Part shown: piece by piece, positions 1-6,369 of the stretch
How the letters are laid out: the number at the start of each line of letters is the position of its first letter
Position numbering within the stretch: position 1 is the stretch's first letter
Assembly: GCA_964578975.1 (NCBI GenBank)
Contig: CAZOFA010000069.1
Location: 1-13,459, forward strand
Length of the DNA: 13,459 nucleotides
Source of the DNA: CAYRUP01 sp964578975
GTDB taxonomy: Bacteria > Pseudomonadota > Gammaproteobacteria > DSM-16500
Reading direction: 5' to 3'
The notes under the pieces: generated by a model
The model's database searches: none
Seen by the model: only the letters and a program-made list of their open reading frames with translations
Told to the model about the DNA's origin: nothing
Translations under genes and position numbers: made by a program

Positions 1-8
1 AACCCGTT

Positions 9-67
9 TCATTCCCGCGAAGGCGGGAATCAATTCTAAATAGATTCCCGCCTTCGCGGGAATGACA
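9..67. repeat. Palindromic intergenic repeat, family A, copy 1
   Basis: Two 23-nt arms (9-31 and 43-65) form a perfect inverted repeat around an 11-nt loop. The core of the left arm is ATTCCCGCGAAGGCGGGAAT. A second copy with the same length and a similar loop (ATTCTRAAT core) lies at 6290-6348, so this is a dispersed element rather than a chance hairpin. It sits beyond the 3' end of fabV (minus strand). No T-run follows it on that strand, so it looks more like a 3'-end-stabilising hairpin or a small non-autonomous mobile repeat than a canonical terminator. Confidence 0.85.
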
Positions 68-120
68 CAGGTCTACGGGAATGACACAGGTCTAGGGGAA
101 TGACACAGGTCTGCGGGAAT
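57..120. repeat. 19-bp tandem repeat, about 3.4 copies
   Basis: Units at 57-75, 76-94 and 95-113 share the pattern CGGGAATGACACAGGTCTA with one or two changes, and a partial fourth unit covers 114-120. The first unit begins inside the right arm of the family A palindrome (CGGGAATGACA), so the array appears to have grown from the end of that element. No spacers separate the units, so it is not a CRISPR. Confidence 0.85.
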
Positions 121-129
121 AACTTGGTC

Positions 130-1314
130 CTAAATCGATTCAATTTTCACATGCGGATCCACATCCGCATCATAATCCACCCCTTCCGCACTAAACCCAA
201 ACAAATGATAAAATTCATTCTGATAATCTGTGATATCAGTTAATTGCGCGAGATTCTCAGTCGTAATTTGCGGCCATAAATCTTTAATTTTTTGTTGCAC
301 ATCAGCACGCATTTCAAAATCATCCAAACGAATATAACCTTCACTGTCATGATTCGTCACAGGCGCATATAAGTTATCTTTAAGCAACCGATAAATTTGT
401 TCAATGCATCCTTCATGAATATTTTTTTCTTTCATGATTTTAAATAATAATGAAATGTAAAGTGGTACGACCGGAATCGCAGCACTGGCTTGCGTGACCA
501 CCGCTTTATTCACAGAGACCACCGCGTGACCGTGCAAATTTTTTAAAGTTTTATCAATTTTTTCTGCCGATTTTTTTAAATCATCTTTCGCGCGTCCGAT
601 CGTACCATTTTTGTAAATAGGAAAGGTTAATTCAGGTCCAATGTAAGAATACGCAACGGCTTTAATTCCCGGCGCTAACAAATTTTCTTTTGCAAGAAAA
701 TCCATCCACATTTCCCAATCTTCTCCACCCATCACCGCAATGGTATTTTTTACATCTTCATCGGTTGCAGGGGCAATGGAAATATCTTTCACTTCACCGC
801 GAAAAACATCCACCGTTTTGCTGGTATAATCGCGATCAATTGGTTTCAGTGTGGATGAAAAAATTTGTCCGGTATCCGGATGCACGCGTCGCGGTGAGGC
901 AAGACTATAAATCACTAAATCAACTTGTTTTAAATCTTGGCGAATTAAATCTGCTGTGCGTTGTTTAATTTCATGAGAAAAAGCATCTCCATTAATGCTT
1001 TTTGCATACAATCCTGCGCGATGCGCAATTTTTTCAAATGCAGCTGTGTTGTACCAACCGGCTGAGGCGGTGCGTTTATCGTCGGCCTCTTTTTCAAAAA
1101 AAACACCGATGGTTTTTGCACCCGCACCAAAGGTTGTTGCAATACGAGTTGCTAATCCATATCCAGTCGATGCGCCTATGATTAACACATTTTTAGGACC
1201 TTCAAACGTACTTTGTGATTTGATGTACTCAATTTGTTTTTCAATCATTTTATAGCATCCAATTGGATGCGCAGTGGTGCAGATAAATCCACGAATTTTG
1301 GGTTGAATAATCAT
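130..1314 (-). CDS. fabV: Trans-2-enoyl-CoA/ACP reductase, FabV type
   Basis: This enzyme performs the last step of each fatty-acid elongation cycle, NADH-dependent reduction of the trans-2-enoyl thioester, in the cytoplasm. The 394-aa protein has the usual length for the family and begins MIIQPKIRGF, the typical FabV start. A nucleotide-binding glycine-rich stretch, GASTGYG, lies at residues 48-54. The FabV Y-x8-K catalytic pair is Y234 and K243 in PIYKNGTIGRAK. The ATG at 1314 is preferred over an in-frame TTG seven codons upstream, because the family starts at this methionine and a GGAA ribosome site (complement of 1321-1324) lies 6 nt ahead. It is transcribed away from the FAD oxidoreductase gene. 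FabV enzymes are known to be comparatively insensitive to triclosan; whether FabI is also encoded elsewhere cannot be seen here. Confidence 0.95.
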   Translation of the reverse strand: MIIQPKIRGFICTTAHPIGCYKMIEKQIEYIKSQSTFEGPKNVLIIGASTGYGLATRIATTFGAGAKTIGVFFEKEADDKRTASAGWYNTAAFEKIAHRAGLYAKSINGDAFSHEIKQRTADLIRQDLKQVDLVIYSLASPRRVHPDTGQIFSSTLKPIDRDYTSKTVDVFRGEVKDISIAPATDEDVKNTIAVMGGEDWEMWMDFLAKENLLAPGIKAVAYSYIGPELTFPIYKNGTIGRAKDDLKKSAEKIDKTLKNLHGHAVVSVNKAVVTQASAAIPVVPLYISLLFKIMKEKNIHEGCIEQIYRLLKDNLYAPVTNHDSEGYIRLDDFEMRADVQQKIKDLWPQITTENLAQLTDITDYQNEFYHLFGFSAEGVDYDADVDPHVKIESI

Positions 1315-1361
1315 AATTATTTCCAATGACGACAATAAAACTAGGATGATACTGCAAATGT

Positions 1362-1369
1362 AGTATAAT
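1362..1369. promoter_or_regulatory. Overlapping divergent -10 candidates between fabV and the FAD gene
   Basis: TATAAT at 1364-1369 on the plus strand is a perfect -10 hexamer and would start an RNA near 1376, about 29 nt before the FAD gene. On the minus strand TATACT (complement of 1362-1367) could serve fabV with a leader of about 40 nt. Neither has a convincing -35 at 16-18 bp. If both are used, polymerase would occupy the same DNA for the two directions. This is inferred from hexamer matches only. Confidence 0.4.
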
Positions 1370-1404
1370 TCCAGCCCTTAATAGGTTGCTGCACTGAGGG
1401 ATGA

Positions 1405-2604
1405 ATGAAACAAACGGTTGAAGCAGATATCGCCATCATCGGGGGTGGCATTGCTGGATTATGGCTGTTAAATGAATTACGCCAAAAAAATTATTCCGTC
1501 ATTTTGCTAGAGTCGGGTACGTTAGGCGGAGAACAAACACATAAATCACAAGGCATTATTCACGGCGGAATGAAATATGCCTTGCAAGGTGAAATCACTG
1601 CAGCGGCCAGCACCATTGCCCACATGCCGCGCATTTGGCTAGATTGCTTGAATGGCTCAGGACGCATTGATTTACGCAATACGCCGATTTTGTCGACGCA
1701 TCAATATCTGTGGACGACCGGTGCGCTCACCTCGACACTGGCAGGCTATTTTGCGAGTTTGATGTTAAAAGGCAATGTGCTTGCGTTGAAAAAACCGGAG
1801 TTTCCTGCTGTTTTTCAACATGCAAAATTTAAAGGAAATGTTTATTCCTTAGATGAAATCGTAGTGGATGTGCATGCGCTAATTCGTGAATTAGTGAAAC
1901 CGAATCAAGATGTGATTTTTAAAATTGATCCACCGGAAAATGATCAATTTAAATTTGCTGCTGATAATCAATTGGAGTCCATTGAATTACGTGCGGATCC
2001 CATGACACCATTACAGTTAAAAGCAAAAAAATATATTTTTACCGCAGGAAGTGGCAATCATTTACTCTTGAAAAATATTAAAACGAATACCGATATGCAA
2101 TTGCGTCCGTTGCATATGGTGATTGTCAAACATGATCAACCTTATGAAGTGTATGCACATTGTTTAGGGCGATCGGCATTACCGCGTGTGACCATCACAA
2201 CCCATCAAACCGCCGATGGAAAATATGCCTGGTATCTCGGCGGACAAATTGCAGAAGAAGGTATCAAGCGTGACGCGCGCGAACAAATTTCTGCTGCACG
2301 TAAAGAATTAACCGCACTATTTCCTTGGCTTAATTTCTCGAAAGCACAATTTGCAACTTTTTTTGTGGATCGCGCTGAACCAAAACAAGCGGATGGGAAA
2401 CGTCCCGACAGTTGTTTTATGCAAGAAATTGGTAATACGATTGTGGCGTGGCCGACGAAACTTGCGTTTGCGCCGATGCTGTCCGAACAAATTATTCAAT
2501 CGTTGCAACAAGGTAATTTGACACTCGGTAAAGCAGATTTTCGTGAATTACGTGCATGGCCGATGCCTGCGTTTGCAAAACCATTATGGGATCAAATGCA
2601 ATGA
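1405..2604 (+). CDS. FAD-dependent oxidoreductase of the DAO/GlpD-like superfamily
   Basis: This 399-aa cytoplasmic protein probably oxidises a small hydroxy- or amino-acid-type substrate with FAD; the substrate cannot be told from sequence. The N-terminus carries a Rossmann dinucleotide-binding motif (IIGGGIAG, residues 11-18) ending at the acidic residue E36 in ILLES. A second motif, SQGIIHGGMKYAL (48-60), resembles the SSKLIHGGLRYL signature of glycerol-3-phosphate dehydrogenases and related DAO-fold enzymes. It lacks the long C-terminal domain of GlpD, so calling it glpD would be wrong. There is no signal peptide or membrane segment. A GAGGG ribosome site at 1396-1400 sits 4 nt before the ATG. 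Its stop overlaps the start of the aldo/keto reductase by ATGA, so the two are almost certainly cotranscribed and translationally coupled. L-2-hydroxyglutarate oxidase-like or sarcosine oxidase-like activity remains possible. Confidence 0.8.
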   Translation: MKQTVEADIAIIGGGIAGLWLLNELRQKNYSVILLESGTLGGEQTHKSQGIIHGGMKYALQGEITAAASTIAHMPRIWLDCLNGSGRIDLRNTPILSTHQYLWTTGALTSTLAGYFASLMLKGNVLALKKPEFPAVFQHAKFKGNVYSLDEIVVDVHALIRELVKPNQDVIFKIDPPENDQFKFAADNQLESIELRADPMTPLQLKAKKYIFTAGSGNHLLLKNIKTNTDMQLRPLHMVIVKHDQPYEVYAHCLGRSALPRVTITTHQTADGKYAWYLGGQIAEEGIKRDAREQISAARKELTALFPWLNFSKAQFATFFVDRAEPKQADGKRPDSCFMQEIGNTIVAWPTKLAFAPMLSEQIIQSLQQGNLTLGKADFRELRAWPMPAFAKPLWDQMQ

Positions 2605-3395
2605 TACAAAAAAAATTATTGGGCAATACCAACATAGAAATCAGTGCGGTGGGTTTAGGCACCGTTAAATTTGGTCGCAATCAAGGTGTACGTTATCCAA
2701 AACAATTTGAGTTACCGACGGATCATGAAATTCTTCATTTGTTAAGTGTGGCGCGCGAACTCGGCATTAATTTTTTAGATACGGCACCTGCATACGGATC
2801 AAGTGAAGAACGCTTAGGAAAATTATTAAAAAATACGCGCGACGATTGGATCTTGTGTACCAAAGTGGGCGAAGATTTTATTAATGGCGAATCACATTTT
2901 GATTTTTCTTTAGAAGGCGTACGTCTGAGTGTGGAACGCAGTCTCGCACAACTTCGTACCGATTATCTTGATGTGGTGTTGGTGCATTCAAACGGTGACG
3001 ATGTCAAAATCATCGAACAATTTGGTGTCTTTGAAGCGTTAAGTAGTTTGAAACAAGCTGGTAAAATTCGTGCGTTTGGCATGTCGACAAAAACCATTGA
3101 GGGCGGAATTTTAGCGGTTGATCAATCGGATGTCGTCATGGTGACGTACAATCCAGCGCAAACCGAAGAACGTCCTGTGTTGGTGGAAGCTGAAAAAAGA
3201 AATAAAGGAATTCTCATTAAAAAAGCATTAGCAAGCGGTCATCTTGATAAATTTGCTGTGGATGATCCTGTGCGTTTTGCCATGAATTTTATTTTTGCTG
3301 AACCCAGTGTGACAAGCATTGTGCTCGGCACACTGGATGAAAAACATTTACGTTATAATGTGCAATGTGCAGTTGACGCATTATCGAGAAGTTAA
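2601..3395 (+). CDS. Aldo/keto reductase family protein
   Basis: This predicted NAD(P)H-dependent carbonyl reductase or alcohol dehydrogenase has a TIM-barrel fold. The 264-aa protein shows the family tetrad in order: D60 and Y65 (FLDTAPAYG), K88 (LCTKVG) and H129 (LVHSNGDD). Near the end come GKIRAFGMS (from about residue 153) and a late FAEPSVTSIVLG strand, both standard in the family. The ATG at 2601 overlaps the TGA of the FAD gene, and the start MIQKKLLGNTNIEISAVGLG matches the usual AKR beginning. An upstream in-frame ATG at 2556 would add 15 residues translated from inside the FAD gene and is less likely. The pairing suggests the two enzymes act on one metabolite, one oxidising and one reducing, but the substrate is unknown. 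Its last 15 bp overlap the convergent rsgA gene. Confidence 0.85.
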   Translation: MIQKKLLGNTNIEISAVGLGTVKFGRNQGVRYPKQFELPTDHEILHLLSVARELGINFLDTAPAYGSSEERLGKLLKNTRDDWILCTKVGEDFINGESHFDFSLEGVRLSVERSLAQLRTDYLDVVLVHSNGDDVKIIEQFGVFEALSSLKQAGKIRAFGMSTKTIEGGILAVDQSDVVMVTYNPAQTEERPVLVEAEKRNKGILIKKALASGHLDKFAVDDPVRFAMNFIFAEPSVTSIVLGTLDEKHLRYNVQCAVDALSRS

Positions 3396-4316
3396 ACTCG
3401 CTAAAATTTTACAATAACTTTGAAAACGCTTGTCATCAATGTTGCCCTCTTGGAGGGCTTGTTGCATGGCGCAATGCGGTTCTCGTTGATGTGTACAATT
3501 ACGAAATTTACAGCGCCCTGAAAAAGAATGGAATTCTTTAAAACCTTGCAATAATTCTTCGGGGTTGATATGCCACAAACCAAATTCACGCACACCAGGA
3601 GAATCAATTAAATTTCCGCCTTGCGGTAAATGATATAAGTGTGTGGTTGTTGTCGTATGTTTACCTAAACCAGTTTTCTCGGAAACTTCTCTTGTTTTGA
3701 CTGCGTGTTCAGTTAATGCAGCAATAATCGACGATTTCCCAACACCCGATGGACCGACTAATACACAGGTTTTATCTTTTAGAAAGTTTTCCAGTGCTTT
3801 TAATCCATCTCGCGAAAAGATACTGGAATAAATCACGCGGTAACCTATTTTTTCATAGATCGCTAAACGTGCTTTGATGAGTGGTGCGCTGCTCTCGTCC
3901 AAAAGATCTTCTTTATTTAATAAGATAATCGGCTCAATTTTTAATAATTCTGCAGCCACAAGATAACGATCAATCATGTCTTCAGCCAGCACCGGCGGTG
4001 GTGCGGTGGTGATAATAATGGCGTCGATATTAGCGGCAATCGGTTTTAATTTATATTTATTTTCTGGCCGTACCAGTAATGATTTTCGTGGCAGCGGTCC
4101 AATAATCGTACCGGTTCCATCGTTTTCAGAAAGCCAGTACACACGATCACCGGTAATCACCGGATCCGCATTTTTGCGAATGTGACAATGCACAACGTTT
4201 CCATGCTCATCTTCTAATTCCGCTTGAGCGCCAAACGTTGTCATTAGCAAACCTTCACGTTCGTGGCCGGAAAGTTTTGCAGGTTTGTTATATTGTGGAT
4301 GTTTTTTATTTTTCAT
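3381..4316 (-). CDS. rsgA: Ribosome small-subunit-dependent GTPase A
   Basis: RsgA binds late 30S precursors, hydrolyses GTP and releases RbfA; rbfA is also in this window. The 311-aa protein has the circularly permuted GTPase order expected for the family: G4 NKED (134-137), G1 P-loop GPSGVGKSS (188-196), then G3 DSPG (238-241). The N-terminal OB-fold spans roughly residues 20-90. The C-terminal zinc site has the pattern C-x4-C-x-H-x5-C with C269, C274, H276 and C282. I chose the ATG at 4316; an in-frame GTG at 4322 would add two residues and neither has a clear ribosome site. The start codon is only 24 bp from the divergent cca start, and the 3' end overlaps the convergent aldo/keto reductase gene by 15 bp. 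Confidence 0.95.
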   Translation of the reverse strand: MKNKKHPQYNKPAKLSGHEREGLLMTTFGAQAELEDEHGNVVHCHIRKNADPVITGDRVYWLSENDGTGTIIGPLPRKSLLVRPENKYKLKPIAANIDAIIITTAPPPVLAEDMIDRYLVAAELLKIEPIILLNKEDLLDESSAPLIKARLAIYEKIGYRVIYSSIFSRDGLKALENFLKDKTCVLVGPSGVGKSSIIAALTEHAVKTREVSEKTGLGKHTTTTTHLYHLPQGGNLIDSPGVREFGLWHINPEELLQGFKEFHSFSGRCKFRNCTHQREPHCAMQQALQEGNIDDKRFQSYCKILASLTSR

Positions 4317-4324
4317 ATGCACTC

Positions 4325-4334
4325 ATGATATCAT
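4325..4334. promoter_or_regulatory. Palindrome ATGATATCAT in the rsgA-cca gap, possible shared -10
   Basis: The 24-bp gap between the two divergent starts contains this perfect 10-bp palindrome, which offers TATCAT as a -10-like hexamer on both strands (4329-4334 plus; complement of 4325-4330 minus). Starts about 7 nt downstream would fall at or next to the two initiation codons, giving leaderless or nearly leaderless mRNAs, in keeping with the absence of clear ribosome sites. No good -35 hexamers are seen. This is inference. Confidence 0.3.
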
Positions 4335-4340
4335 TCTTAA

Positions 4341-5435
4341 ATGAAAATATATTTAGTTGGCGGCGCAGTGCGTGATCGATTACTCGGGCGCACGGTGAAA
4401 GAAAAAGACTGGGTCGTTGTGGGTGCAACGGTTGCAGATATGTTGAAACTGGGGTATCGACAAGTCGGCAAAGATTTTCCTGTTTTTCTCCATCCGAAAA
4501 CCAATGAAGAGTATGCACTTGCACGCACCGAACGTAAAGTAGGACGGGGTTATACAGGATTTACCTTTGATGTGGCACCGCATGTAACGCTCGAAGAAGA
4601 TTTATTGCGACGTGATTTAACCATCAATGCTATCGCTGAAACACCCGACGGAATTTTAATTGACCCCTATCATGGGCGTGACGATTTGGAACAACGTCTT
4701 TTACGCCATGTGTCTAGCGCTTTTGTTGAAGACCCGGTCCGAATTTTACGTGTGGCGCGATTTGCAGCGCGTTTTTACCAATTAGGTTTTACGGCGGCAC
4801 CTGAAACAATTGCCTTGATGCAAACCATGGTGCAATCAGGTGAAGTAAACGCCTTAGTCGCTGAACGCGTTTGGAAAGAACTCGAACGCGCATTAAATGA
4901 GGATCATCCCGAACAATTTTTTCATGTGTTAGCGCAATGCGCTGCTCTGCCTTTGTTATTTCCCGCGATTCAAATGAATCAAGCGGGAATAAAAATGCTT
5001 GCGAAACTTGCTGCTCATATTTCTGATCCCCACATGCGTTTTGCAATTTTGTTTCATGAGTTGGATCCAGAAACCATTCAGCAGTTTGTGGATCGTTACC
5101 GAATTCCCAATGATTATCGTGATCTTGCGCTCATGGTGGCAAAATTCGGAAAAAAAATCAGAGCGGCGCAAACGTTAAGCGCAAGTGAAATTGTTGATTT
5201 ATTTCAACAGTTAGACGCCTATCGACGCGAACAGCGGTTTAATAAATTCTTACAAGTCGTTCAAGCGATTGATGAAAACACATCTGCATATCGTTTTCTC
5301 AATGAATGTTTTACCCGCGCAAAATCAGTGGATGCTGCTCGTTTTGCAAAAGAATTAAAAGGTGCTGCAATTGCTGAAAAAATACGCGCAGAACGTATTC
5401 AAAAAATAGCAGAATTAAAATCTTCGCTTGCTTGA
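4341..5435 (+). CDS. cca: CCA-adding tRNA nucleotidyltransferase with degenerate HD region
   Basis: Cca adds or repairs the 3'-terminal CCA of tRNAs using CTP and ATP. The N-terminal half is a textbook class II enzyme of the gammaproteobacterial type: GGAVRD (7-12), metal site E21-K-D23, RRDLTINA (90-97, the ribose/base discrimination region) and EDPVRILRVARFAAR (130-144). E. coli has aspartate at position 21; glutamate there occurs in related enzymes as I recall, so activity is probably retained. The protein is 364 aa, against roughly 410 in E. coli. The shortfall lies in the C-terminal HD phosphohydrolase region: HDLGK is replaced by HELDP (239-243), the HGHG segment is absent, and the other expected histidines are K218 and G270. 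The reading frame is open and similarity to E. coli Cca resumes (RYRIPNDYRDLA), so this is internal loss, not a frameshift. Divergent from rsgA. Confidence 0.93.
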   Translation: MKIYLVGGAVRDRLLGRTVKEKDWVVVGATVADMLKLGYRQVGKDFPVFLHPKTNEEYALARTERKVGRGYTGFTFDVAPHVTLEEDLLRRDLTINAIAETPDGILIDPYHGRDDLEQRLLRHVSSAFVEDPVRILRVARFAARFYQLGFTAAPETIALMQTMVQSGEVNALVAERVWKELERALNEDHPEQFFHVLAQCAALPLLFPAIQMNQAGIKMLAKLAAHISDPHMRFAILFHELDPETIQQFVDRYRIPNDYRDLALMVAKFGKKIRAAQTLSASEIVDLFQQLDAYRREQRFNKFLQVVQAIDENTSAYRFLNECFTRAKSVDAARFAKELKGAAIAEKIRAERIQKIAELKSSLA

Positions 5436-5460
5436 CAACGAGTAACCGCTATTTTACTGT
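5432..5460 (+). promoter_or_regulatory. Sigma70-like promoter for the dsbA-family gene
   Basis: A perfect -35 TTGACA (5432-5437) is followed after 17 bp by TACTGT (5455-5460), which keeps the most conserved T, A and final T of a -10. The -35 overlaps the TGA stop of cca. A start near 5467 gives a short leader of about 25 nt carrying the ribosome site at 5479-5483. The gene may therefore be transcribed independently of cca. Confidence 0.6.
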
Positions 5461-5478
5461 GAGCTATCTAAAACCCCT

Positions 5479-5483
5479 GGAGG
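5479..5483 (+). promoter_or_regulatory. Strong ribosome site setting a GTG start
   Basis: GGAGG lies 8 nt upstream of GTG 5492. No similarly good site precedes the upstream in-frame ATG at 5432, which overlaps the cca stop. Starting at GTG places a clean signal peptide at the N-terminus. Confidence 0.8.
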
Positions 5484-5491
5484 AAATTATT

Positions 5492-6277
5492 GTGAAATTA
5501 AGTCGAATTGTTGCAAGTTTAGCGGCAGCAGGCTTCATGATGGCGAATATGACAGCGTCTGCAGATGATCTTTCTGCAACGCAAAAAAAACAAATTCAAG
5601 GTGTTGTAAAAGATTATTTGGTACAAAATCCGGAAGTTGTTGTTGAATCATTACAAGTCTATCAACAAAAACAAATGGAAGAAGCAAAGAAAACCATTGA
5701 GCAAACACAAAGTACGTCCGCTCAATATGCCGATGCGTTATTTCATCAATCCAATGATCCGACAGCGGGCAATCCTAAAGGCAAAGTGACTGTGGTTGAG
5801 TTTTTCGATTACCAATGTCCACATTGCGTGGAAATGACTCCGGTGATTGAAGGATTGATTCAGAAAAACCCTGATGTCAAAGTGGTTTTTAAAGATTTTC
5901 CGATTCGTGGCATGGCGTCTGAATTAGCTGCAAAAGCGGCACTCGCTGCACAAGAACAAGGAAAATATTTTGAATTGCATAAAGCATTAATGGAATCGAA
6001 ACAACAGCCATTAACCGAAGAAATTATTTATGCGCTTGCTCAAACAGCGGGTTTGGATGTAGACAAACTCAAAACGGCGATGAAATCTGATAAGGTAAAT
6101 CAGCAAATCAAAGCGAATTATAAATTGGCGCAACAATTAAAATTGTTAGGTACACCGGCAATATTTGTCGCGAAATCGGATATTACGAAAACCTCTCCTG
6201 CGTCTGCGGTGGTGTTTATCCCAGGCCAGGTTGATGCTGGGCAAATCGATCAGATTATCGATAAAGTGTCGAAGTAA
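5492..6277 (+). CDS. DsbA-family periplasmic thiol:disulfide oxidoreductase, Com1-like
   Basis: This is probably an exported disulfide oxidoreductase or isomerase. From the GTG start the 261-aa protein begins MKLSRIVASLAAAGFMMANM and ends its signal peptide at an A-x-A motif (A22-S-A24), leaving mature D25. Residues about 28-75 form a charged helical segment with YLVQNPEVVVESL, resembling the N-terminal dimerisation region of Com1/DsbG-like proteins. The thioredoxin-fold domain follows, with active site C109-P-H-C112 in FFDYQCPHC and the cis-proline loop LGTPAIFV (P222). The layout and the VEFFDYQC block resemble Com1 of Coxiella burnetii, where the protein is envelope-associated; that resemblance is from memory. 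CPHC is the classic DsbA dipeptide, favouring oxidase activity. No DsbB partner is in the window. It ends just before a palindromic repeat with a T-tract, probably its terminator. Confidence 0.88.
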   Translation: MKLSRIVASLAAAGFMMANMTASADDLSATQKKQIQGVVKDYLVQNPEVVVESLQVYQQKQMEEAKKTIEQTQSTSAQYADALFHQSNDPTAGNPKGKVTVVEFFDYQCPHCVEMTPVIEGLIQKNPDVKVVFKDFPIRGMASELAAKAALAAQEQGKYFELHKALMESKQQPLTEEIIYALAQTAGLDVDKLKTAMKSDKVNQQIKANYKLAQQLKLLGTPAIFVAKSDITKTSPASAVVFIPGQVDAGQIDQIIDKVSK

Positions 6278-6287
6278 ATACGTGATG

Positions 6288-6348
6288 TGTCATCCCCGCG
6301 AAGGCGGGAATCTATTCTGAATGGATCCCCGCCTTCGCGGGGATGACA
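6288..6348. repeat. Palindromic intergenic repeat, family A, copy 2
   Basis: Arms at 6288-6312 and 6324-6348 pair over 25 positions with one mismatch around an 11-nt loop. Compared with copy 1 (9-67), the arm core reads CATCCCCGCGAAGGCGGGAAT and the loop keeps the ATTCTRAAT core. The right arm contains an ATG (6343) in frame with aroE, which could mislead start prediction. Confidence 0.85.
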
Positions 6349-6358
6349 TTTTCTTTTT
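6288..6358 (+). terminator. Probable intrinsic terminator of the dsbA-family gene, made from the family A repeat
   Basis: The long GC-rich stem of the repeat is followed at once by TTTTCTTTTT (6349-6358), giving the hairpin-plus-U-tract layout of a Rho-independent terminator. It lies 10 nt after the dsbA-family stop and 11 nt before aroE, so it probably separates the two units. Confidence 0.6.
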
Positions 6359-6362
6359 GGGA
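6359..6362 (+). promoter_or_regulatory. Ribosome site setting the aroE start
   Basis: GGGA lies 7 nt before ATG 6370. The alternative in-frame ATG at 6343 falls inside the palindromic repeat and would add nine residues with no family counterpart. Confidence 0.6.
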
Positions 6363-6369
6363 AAATACC

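Noticed and set aside
57..120. Short direct repeats resembling the start of a CRISPR array
   Set aside because: Units abut with a 19-bp period and no spacers, and no cas genes are present.
690..968. 92-codon plus-strand frame inside fabV
   Set aside because: It is antisense to conserved FabV sequence with no start signal; a shadow frame.
1315..1335. TTG start adding seven residues to FabV
   Set aside because: FabV proteins begin at MIIQPK, and the ribosome site would fall inside the extension.
1405..2604. Calling the FAD enzyme glycerol-3-phosphate dehydrogenase (glpD)
   Set aside because: It shares motifs of the superfamily but is about 100 residues shorter than GlpD and lacks its C-terminal domain.
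4341..5435. Frameshifted or broken cca
   Set aside because: The shortened region stays in frame and E. coli-like residues resume downstream, so the deletion is internal and the gene is intact as a reading frame.
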